64,000 bases of DNA, from NCBI RefSeq assembly GCF_001650905.1, contig NZ_LXYG01000016.1:62001-126000 (forward strand), written 5' to 3'. Made by a program: the position numbers and the translations under genes. The DNA comes from Balneola sp. EhC07 (GTDB lineage Bacteria; Bacteroidota; Rhodothermia; Balneolales; Balneolaceae). A model generated the notes under the pieces. The model did not search any database, was not told the DNA's origin, and saw only the letters and a list, made by a program, of their open reading frames with translations. Below are positions 58,620 through 64,000 of the stretch, in pieces. Within the stretch, counting starts at the first letter, position 1. Each line of letters opens with the position of its first letter.

Positions 58620-59681
58620 TCAGCTTTGTTGAATGGATTTTGGTTTGGAGTCCGATACATAGGTTTGCATCGGGTTGGTTACTACATTAGTAACAGTTAC
58701 AGAAAGGTTGTCGAAAGCTTCGGATAATTCTTTTCTTAAAGCTTCGGCAACCGGAAATTCGCTCTCATAATGCCCTACATCTACTAATAGAAAATTCTCT
58801 TGCTCTGTAAAATAATCGTGGTATTTAATATCGGCAGTAACAAAGGCATCGGCACCACTTTTAATGGCTTTTTCTTTCAGAAAAACTCCTGCTCCGCCAC
58901 AAACTGCCACCGTCTTAATTCGGTTTACATCTCCTGAAAAACGAATGGCTTTTACGTCAAGGGCTTGAGATACTAAGTGCAGGAATTCATTTTTACCTAA
59001 ACCATCTTCAGGGTATTGACCAATTACTCCCATTCCAAAGTTATTTGAAGTGGAAACAAGATCCGTTATCTGAAGCGCGCCTTCTTTAAGTAAACCTTCT
59101 TTCTTAAGTCCTTTTCTGAGCGCGGGTAAGTGATGTTTATCAATGATTGCTTCAAAACATCTGAGATCACTTTCTCTACTCTCTACGCTATAATGATGCA
59201 CATCTTCAGCTGAATAATAATTCAATAACTGAACCATGGAATCACTGTTCTCCACGGAGCTTACAAGACTTATTTTTTTGCTGATGGAGTAATTCTTTGT
59301 AAGAAAACTCAGATCATCTAAACCCAGCATATTTGCTAAAACAAAAGAGACGCCATCTAATGCAGCGTCCAGATTTGTGTGAGCAACTAATAAACCAATG
59401 TCATTTTTTATCAGCTTATAAATGATCCGTCCTTGTTCATCAGTAGGATTGATCTTTCCGATCTTGCTGAATATAAGTGGGTGATGCGCTACAATGAGCT
59501 CACAATCATTTTGGATCGCTTCGGCTACAATTGCATCTGTTATATCTAAACAAGTAAGAACATTTGTAACTTCGGCATCAGGGTCTCCCACAAGAAGTCC
59601 GACATTATCGTAATCCATTTTAGTTCCGGGAGGAGCCCACTGATTTAAAAAGGTGGATATGTGTCGGATTTTTGTAGCCAT
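58620..59681 (-). CDS. Nif3-like dinuclear metal centre protein
   Basis: A 353-residue NIF3/DUF34 family protein, with metal-binding residues in IVAHHPLIFSKIGKI (His pair), LLVAHTNLDAA, and the C-terminal VDVGHYESEFPVAEALR. The N-terminal half starts IRHISTFLNQWAPPGTKMDYDNVGLLVGDPDAEV. A PII-like insert (about 130-235, CFEAIIDKHHLPALRKGL) makes it the longer form. The fold is old and universal but its reaction is unsettled (GTP cyclohydrolase-2-like or metal trafficking have been proposed). It lies directly upstream of the zinc-ribbon-family partner, an arrangement common in bacteria. Confidence 0.95.
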   Translation of the reverse strand: MATKIRHISTFLNQWAPPGTKMDYDNVGLLVGDPDAEVTNVLTCLDITDAIVAEAIQNDCELIVAHHPLIFSKIGKINPTDEQGRIIYKLIKNDIGLLVAHTNLDAALDGVSFVLANMLGLDDLSFLTKNYSISKKISLVSSVENSDSMVQLLNYYSAEDVHHYSVESRESDLRCFEAIIDKHHLPALRKGLKKEGLLKEGALQITDLVSTSNNFGMGVIGQYPEDGLGKNEFLHLVSQALDVKAIRFSGDVNRIKTVAVCGGAGVFLKEKAIKSGADAFVTADIKYHDYFTEQENFLLVDVGHYESEFPVAEALRKELSEAFDNLSVTVTNVVTNPMQTYVSDSKPKSIQQS

Positions 59682-59874
59682 TTATCTTTTACCTTTTGAA
59701 ATGTTTAAGATAAATTGACCTGACGGGAACGCTATGAATTTGTAGAAAGTCAGTTTGTACAATAGAAGTTGATTTAGGCTTTCTTTGAGCTCCCAAAAAT
59801 AAGGGTAATTATTGAATGATAAAAGCCTTTATTGATGTTATTAATGTAAAATTAATACTAAACCACTGATTTGA

Positions 59875-60573
59875 ATGGAAAAATCACAAATTTGTGAAAA
59901 TATTGAGAAAGTAAAAGGCAAAATTGAGAGCACTTGTAAGAAAATCGGGAGGGATAGCAGCGGGGTTATGCTGGTTGCAGTAAGCAAAACCAAACCGGTT
60001 TCTTATATACAGGAAGCATTGAATTGCGGACAAGTTGAGTTCGGGGAAAACAGAATGCAGGAACTGGAAGACAAGATTCCTGAGTTTGATGGAAAGAAGA
60101 TTTCCTGGCACATGATCGGAAACCTTCAGACTAACAAAATTAAACTCATCGCAGATAAAGTGAACTGGGTTCATTCCATTGAAAAGTTGAAATATCTAAA
60201 AGAGTTTGAAAAGCGTTCTAATGGAAATAAAATTAACGCTCTTATTCAGGTAAACATCAGTGGAGAAAAACAAAAAGGAGGAGTTGAACCGGAAGATCTT
60301 GCTCAGATTTTGGAATCCGCTACAAATTTTGAAAATGTAACTGTATGTGGGTTAATGGGAATGGCTACTTTTACAGATGATCCTGAAGATGTGCGCCATG
60401 AATTCAAGTTGCTGAAAAACCTTTTTGATGAGCATCAGGAATTTAACTCAGGAAGTGTTAAACTCAGAGAGCTCTCTATGGGGATGAGCAACGATATGGA
60501 AGTTGCGATCGAAGAAGGAGCAACCATGGTTCGGGTAGGAAGCGAAATATTCGGTGCACGAAACTATGATTAA
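59875..60573 (+). CDS. YggS/PLPBP-family pyridoxal-phosphate homeostasis protein
   Basis: A 232-residue fold-type III PLP protein. The cofactor Lys is in MLVAVSKTKPVSYIQEAL (near 37), with GENRMQELEDKIPEF, WHMIGNLQTNKIK, ALIQVNISGEKQKGGVEPED and the phosphate-binding end LSMGMSNDMEVAIEEGATMVRVGSEIFGAR. It carries PLP and keeps the pool in balance; it is not a catalytic racemase. It is first in a plus-strand run of cell-envelope or growth-related genes that continues with small membrane proteins and the DivIVA-like gene. Confidence 0.96.
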   Translation: MEKSQICENIEKVKGKIESTCKKIGRDSSGVMLVAVSKTKPVSYIQEALNCGQVEFGENRMQELEDKIPEFDGKKISWHMIGNLQTNKIKLIADKVNWVHSIEKLKYLKEFEKRSNGNKINALIQVNISGEKQKGGVEPEDLAQILESATNFENVTVCGLMGMATFTDDPEDVRHEFKLLKNLFDEHQEFNSGSVKLRELSMGMSNDMEVAIEEGATMVRVGSEIFGARNYD

Positions 60574-60619
60574 CCATTCCCGTAGTCGGCATTGTACTAT
60601 TAATTAAACACAGGGCATT

Positions 60620-60922
60620 ATGTTATTTGGATTACCATGGTGGGCAATTATACCGCTAGTTGCTATAATTGGAGGTTTTATAACGAAATATCGGGAACAG
60701 GAACTGAAACACGAAGAGAAAAGGATGGCTAGTACGAAGGAGATACATGAGCTTCGGAAAATTATTCAAAATCTTAAAGCTAGAATAGAAAAATTAGAAG
60801 GATCAGTGTCTTCATCTGGTTCAGATGTGAAAAAAAATGTACCTCTAGATGATATAGAGATAAAAGATGAGTACTATTCAGATGGAAATGACGACTCAAC
60901 TAGAAACAGGGTACAAAACTAG
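60620..60922 (+). CDS. Small membrane/coiled-coil protein (PspB-like layout)
   Basis: A 100-residue protein: one N-terminal membrane segment (LFGLPWWAIIPLVAIIGGFIT), then a coiled coil (REQELKHEEKRMASTKEIHELRKIIQNLKARIEKLEG) and an acidic, Ser/Asp-rich tail. The layout is like phage-shock PspB, but sequence identity is not obvious. It probably lies in the inner membrane with a cytosolic coiled coil. The next gene, 10 bases on, has the same plan and may be a paralogue, so the two could form a hetero-oligomer. Function is unknown. Confidence 0.78.
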   Translation: MLFGLPWWAIIPLVAIIGGFITKYREQELKHEEKRMASTKEIHELRKIIQNLKARIEKLEGSVSSSGSDVKKNVPLDDIEIKDEYYSDGNDDSTRNRVQN

Positions 60923-60932
60923 GAGATAGGTT

Positions 60933-61277
60933 ATGCCTGAAGAGATTTTTATTATAATTCTTACAGCAATAATTTCGGGTACTGGATTTGTTACATATAT
61001 CGCAAAGAAAACCTTTGAGATAAACAAGATCAAAGCAATGAAAGATAAATCAAGTGGAGAGATCAATCCCCAATTTTTTAAAGCATTAGGGGACTTCAAG
61101 AAAAGCACAGAACGCAGAATTGCCAATCTGGAATCTATAGTGGCTGATCTGGAAGAAGAGAAAATAAGAATTCCCGAGGCTTCGAATGCGGGAGAGATCG
61201 AGATCGAAGAAAAAGAAGTTCGCTCTTCTGATGAAAAAGAAGATGATTCTAATCTGAGGAACATGTTAAACGAATAA
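60933..61277 (+). CDS. Small membrane/coiled-coil protein, sibling of the preceding gene
   Basis: A 114-residue protein with a membrane segment at the start (IFIIILTAIISGTGFVTYIA), a basic stop-transfer region (KKTFEINKIKAMKDK), and a short coiled coil (FKKSTERRIANLESIVADLEEEKIRI). The C-terminal third is very acidic (GEIEIEEKEVRSSDEKEDD). It repeats the plan of the preceding gene. The DivIVA-like gene starts 46 bases later. I suggest the three act at the membrane together; no known family is recognised. Confidence 0.78.
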   Translation: MPEEIFIIILTAIISGTGFVTYIAKKTFEINKIKAMKDKSSGEINPQFFKALGDFKKSTERRIANLESIVADLEEEKIRIPEASNAGEIEIEEKEVRSSDEKEDDSNLRNMLNE

Positions 61278-61323
61278 GTGTTATTTTATTAACTGATAAG
61301 ATTACTCTCAAAATATTCGTGCA

Positions 61324-61968
61324 ATGAAACTTACCCCTCTTGAAATTAAACAACAGCAGTTCGAGAAAACCCTCCGCGGTTTTGATGTTGCTGATGTTCA
61401 ATCTTTTCTGACGCTGGTTTCGAACGAGGTTGAGCATTTGCTTAACAAAAACAAAGAACTTGAAAATCAGATCGATAAGCTAAATGATCGTGTTCGCCAT
61501 TATGAACGTGTGGAAGAAGCACTTCATGAAACGCTGCAAACCACCAAGGAATCAGTAGCTCAAAAACTGGATGGAGCAAAAGCAGAAGCTCAGAACAAGA
61601 TCGATAAAGCAGAGATGCAGGCTGAAGGCATTTTGAAGGAAGCCAACCATCAAAGGCAACAAATTCGCCAAAACATTCAGCGGTTATTAGAAAAAAGAGA
61701 AGAGATTATCGCAGGAATGAATTCTTATCTTGAGAACTCTCAGGAATCATTATCAAAATTTGGTAAAGATGAGTTGGGTATCTTTAATTTGCCCAAAGAA
61801 GATTTGCAGGCGGGACAGGATCCAGCTGAAGAAAGAAAACCTCGTTTTGAACTCGATGAAGAGGAGCCTGACACTGAAGAGACGAAGAGTAAAAAAGAAG
61901 AGGAAATAGATCTCTCCTTACCTCCCGGTACAGAGCATCTTGATGATATCCTCGACGAAATAGACTAA
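61324..61968 (+). CDS. DivIVA-domain protein
   Basis: A 214-residue protein opening KLTPLEIKQQQFEKTLRGFDVADVQSFLTLVSNEVEHLL, the DivIVA/GpsB N-terminal domain with its KxF(..)RGFD-type signature. A long coiled coil follows to about 150 (ENQIDKLNDRVRHYERVEEALHETLQTTK) and then an acidic tail (EEPDTEETKSKKEEEIDLSLPPGTEHLDDILDEID). DivIVA proteins mark curved membranes and place cell-wall or division machinery; they are well known in Gram-positives and less so here. It lies between the small membrane proteins and purine nucleoside phosphorylase (17 bases downstream). Confidence 0.93.
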   Translation: MKLTPLEIKQQQFEKTLRGFDVADVQSFLTLVSNEVEHLLNKNKELENQIDKLNDRVRHYERVEEALHETLQTTKESVAQKLDGAKAEAQNKIDKAEMQAEGILKEANHQRQQIRQNIQRLLEKREEIIAGMNSYLENSQESLSKFGKDELGIFNLPKEDLQAGQDPAEERKPRFELDEEEPDTEETKSKKEEEIDLSLPPGTEHLDDILDEID

Positions 61969-61985
61969 CAATATTTTAACTGACT

Positions 61986-62822
61986 ATGGCATTAGACACC
62001 GTTGAACAATTTCGTTCAAAAAGAGACGAAGCGCTAAATTTTATAGAATCAAAAACAGATTTCCAACCGGAGTATCTGTTGATACTGGGAACCGGTTTAG
62101 GTCAGCTGGGCGAAGAGATAGATGTTCAGGATTCTATCAGCTATTCAGATATTCCTCACTTTCCGGTTTCTACAGTTGAAAGTCATGCAGGAAGATTACT
62201 TTTCGGAATATTGGGAGGAAAGAAAGTGGTAGCCATGCAAGGGCGTTTTCACTTCTATGAAGGTTATACCATGCAACAAATTGCATTCCCGGTAAGGGTT
62301 GCCAAAGCTCTTGGTGCTCATAGTCTTTTTGTAAGTAATGCCTGCGGCGGAATGAACCCGAATTTTGAAGCCGGAGACATAATGTTGATCACCGATCACA
62401 TTAACTTTTTAGGTGATAATCCATTGATCGGACCAAATGACGATGAACTGGGTCCTCGATTCCCGGATATGAGTGATCCTTATACAAGCAGATTAAGAGA
62501 AATTGCTCAGAATGTTGCTCTCGATAATTCTTTAAAAATGCATCAGGGAATCTATTTGGCTATTTCAGGGCCAATGCTCGAAACCAGAGCTGAATACAGA
62601 TATATGAGACAGCTGGGAGCCGATGTTGTAGGGATGAGCACTGTCCCGGAGGTAATAGCCGCAGTTCACATGGGAATGGATGTGCTAGGAATTTCAGTAA
62701 TTACTGATGAATGCTTCCCCGATTCACTGAAGCCTGTAGTGCTTGAAGAGATATTTGCAGCGGCTGCACAGGCCGAACCTAAAATGACACAAGTAATAAT
62801 CGGAGTATTAGAACGACTTTAG
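61986..62822 (+). CDS. Purine-nucleoside phosphorylase (trimeric type I)
   Basis: A 278-residue enzyme that splits inosine and guanosine into base and ribose-1-phosphate for salvage. The phosphate and base sites are visible: LILGTGLGQLGEEI, FPVSTVESHAGRLLFG, VVAMQGRFHFYEGY, LFVSNACGGMNPNFEAGDIMLITDHINFLGDNPLIG and SGPMLETRAEYRYMRQLGADVVGMSTVPEVIAAVHMGM, with the GMSTVPE block typical of the human-type (PNP-I) family, not the hexameric DeoD type. It is intact and full length. It closes the plus-strand run from YggS. Confidence 0.96.
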   Translation: MALDTVEQFRSKRDEALNFIESKTDFQPEYLLILGTGLGQLGEEIDVQDSISYSDIPHFPVSTVESHAGRLLFGILGGKKVVAMQGRFHFYEGYTMQQIAFPVRVAKALGAHSLFVSNACGGMNPNFEAGDIMLITDHINFLGDNPLIGPNDDELGPRFPDMSDPYTSRLREIAQNVALDNSLKMHQGIYLAISGPMLETRAEYRYMRQLGADVVGMSTVPEVIAAVHMGMDVLGISVITDECFPDSLKPVVLEEIFAAAAQAEPKMTQVIIGVLERL

Positions 62823-62923
62823 CCAATTTTTTATCCACAAAATGCGTTACTTTTCCACGTACCCTTGCGTGAATGGATAAAATTTCTTTTCTATGAACAA
62901 CCCACACATTTGCGAGAAAATAT

Positions 62924-63694
62924 ATGAGCATGGATGGATTTAACGGCGAACTTTGGAATGAATTTCAATGGGAAGCCCATCTTAATGAAGTAGAGAAAAA
63001 AAGCGAGCAACTCAGAAAGTTTATTGAGTCTGATGTAAAAGGAAATGTGCCAAGATGGATCACTCTTCTAAAAGAAAGCCTGAGTGAAGATGATGCTTTT
63101 GAAGCATACGTGGAAGAAGAACTGTTGATGGACGAAGCTTACTTCCCCGAAGATGAAGATGACTGGGAAGACGAAGATGAATTTGATGATGAAGACTTTT
63201 TGTTTGGCCTTGATGAATTCGACGAATTTCCGGACGCTGAAGAAGATGATGACTTTGATGCAGGAGAAGAGTGGAAAAGCTTAAGCGAAGACTTTGCTCT
63301 TTCCGATAACGGTTCGTTAGACAATCTCGGATTATTCAGAGATGCACGTTTCTACGCCATTGATATTTTAAAATGGGCAGAATCAGTTCCTCCGAAAAAT
63401 CAGGATAACATATTTCTGGAGTTTGTAGGCGATAGCTTAAAAATTGCTGCAAAATTAGCCGGTGGATACTCTTTTGGATTTGAACAAGAGTTTTTAGGAG
63501 CAAATATCGCATATACAAAAAAATCACTTAGGTTCGCTAACCAATCATTAGAAATGATGCGAAAACTCAAAACTAAGTCCTTTTTTAATAAGCAAAGTTA
63601 CGCAGAATTTAACGGTCGCTTATTTGAATTAAGAAATGATATCGGTGTGTATGTACAAGACCTAAGAGACCGTTTCAATAACTCTGTTGATTGA
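62924..63694 (+). CDS. Highly acidic protein of unknown function
   Basis: A 256-residue protein with no signal or membrane segment. Between about 65 and 115 nearly half the residues are Asp or Glu (EEELLMDEAYFPEDEDDWEDEDEF...), an uninterrupted acidic tract. Both flanks are helical: DGFNGELWNEFQWEAHLNEVEKKSEQL and, after the tract, LGLFRDARFYAIDILKWAESVPPKNQDNIFLEFVGDSLKIAAKLAGGYSFGFEQEFLGANIAYTKKSLRFANQSLEM. I recognise no family. Acidic tracts suggest a metal- or basic-protein-binding role or a histone-like mimic; this is inference. It has its own upstream region of about 100 bases. Confidence 0.85.
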   Translation: MSMDGFNGELWNEFQWEAHLNEVEKKSEQLRKFIESDVKGNVPRWITLLKESLSEDDAFEAYVEEELLMDEAYFPEDEDDWEDEDEFDDEDFLFGLDEFDEFPDAEEDDDFDAGEEWKSLSEDFALSDNGSLDNLGLFRDARFYAIDILKWAESVPPKNQDNIFLEFVGDSLKIAAKLAGGYSFGFEQEFLGANIAYTKKSLRFANQSLEMMRKLKTKSFFNKQSYAEFNGRLFELRNDIGVYVQDLRDRFNNSVD

Positions 63695-63809
63695 TTTAGA
63701 GTTCAGCCGATCCTTTTAACGAGATTTTGAATACGTTCATCGAATAAAATTTATCCCGGTTTCATAGTTTCTTTTCTTTGTTTTGTAATCAAAAACAAAT
63801 CACGCAATT

Positions 63810-64000
63810 ATGAAATCGTTAGTAAGAAATACCATTTACCTGTCTTGTATTCTGATTCTTTTCTCAGGGTGTTTTCTTCAATCTTTACACCCTTTAATTA
63901 CCAAAGAAAAGGCGGAACTAATAGATGGTTTGGAAGGAAGATGGGAAACGGAAGATTCCCGATGGACATTTTTCAGAGACTCAAAAAACATAAAGAACAT
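63810..64000 (+). CDS. Partial lipoprotein (N-terminus only)
   Basis: The frame starts at ATG 63810 and runs off the right edge after 63 codons. It begins KSLVRNTIYLSCILILFSGC, a lipoprotein signal with the lipid Cys at about 20, followed by FLQSLHPLITKEKAELIDGLEGRWETEDSRWTFF, like the small CxxxSLHPLYT-type lipoproteins common in Bacteroidota. Nothing can be said about its function. There is a 115-base gap before it. Confidence 0.8.
   Translation, partial: MKSLVRNTIYLSCILILFSGCFLQSLHPLITKEKAELIDGLEGRWETEDSRWTFFRDSKNIKN

Noticed and set aside
63139-63324. Minus-strand Ser-rich frame
   Set aside because: It is the complement of the Asp/Glu-rich tract of the plus-strand gene.
1-64000. CRISPR arrays, rRNA genes or a replication origin
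   Set aside because: No regularly spaced repeats, rRNA-like sequence, or cluster of DnaA-box-like words was seen.

Overview
The window reads as a chromosomal segment of a moderately AT-rich, Gram-negative member of the Bacteroidota/Balneolota (FCB) group. Pointers to this are a PorX-type response regulator with a PglZ domain directly upstream of tsaE, a DUF4293 protein, several lipoproteins with short Bacteroidota-type signals, SusD-free but TolC/OmpA-style envelope genes, many starts without a Shine-Dalgarno sequence, and TAnnTTTG-like promoter words. Balneolaceae relatives (Balneola/Gracilimonas type) are my best guess, by protein flavour only. Nearly all genes are chromosomal housekeeping, envelope or stress genes; the one clear accessory block is a small integrated element.

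Layout: 1-2.3 kb, a partial gene and a two-gene operon (beta-barrel plus DUF3179 lipoprotein). 2.43-7.81 kb, tRNA-Pro(GGG) with a 5.3 kb element integrated at its 5' end: a tyrosine recombinase next to the tRNA, a small cytosolic protein, two exported proteins, a GIY-YIG-type protein and a DUF2235 hydrolase, closed by a 17-bp copy of the tRNA 5' end at 7791-7807. 7.86-20.7 kb, methylmalonyl-CoA epimerase, a MASE1-like histidine kinase, an AI-2E family permease, secreted peptidases (M24, S1, M14), DNA polymerase X and two overlapping beta-propeller-like lipoproteins. 20.7-31.4 kb (minus strand), TPR lipoprotein, an adaptor-permease-TolC efflux operon without its ATPase, an SLC12-like cotransporter, panCD and a 2-oxoacid dehydrogenase E2. 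31.6-36.7 kb, an SGNH hydrolase, a Cys/Met PLP enzyme, a VapBC-like module, Ste24 protease, an RraB-like protein and a MazEF module.

36.7-45.1 kb (plus strand): RluA synthase, an mhqO/mhqD-like pair, then a tightly packed cluster of a CPA2 antiporter with an RCK domain, a DsbA-like protein, a bacterial UBP-type zinc finger, a cNMP-binding histidine kinase and a receiver/thioredoxin-like/thioredoxin-reductase-like fusion that lacks the CxxC. This looks like a self-contained redox or ion-stress signalling module and is the most interesting chromosomal system here. It is followed by a REP-associated Y1 transposase relic that has an internal stop and a perfect 34-bp palindrome inside its reading frame.

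45.7-64 kb: TlpA-like thioredoxin, the TIGR03546/TIGR03545 pair, an LVIVD-repeat lipoprotein, an alpha-oxoamine synthase (sphingolipid or sulfonolipid type), DMT permease, CheY-like regulator, hydrolase, a ComEA-like protein, porX-tsaE-unknown-pnuC, a Nif3 protein with a zinc-ribbon-family partner that has lost its cysteines, and a plus-strand run of YggS, two small membrane/coiled-coil proteins, a DivIVA-like protein, purine nucleoside phosphorylase and a very acidic unknown. The window ends inside a lipoprotein gene. No rRNA, CRISPR array or replication origin was seen.
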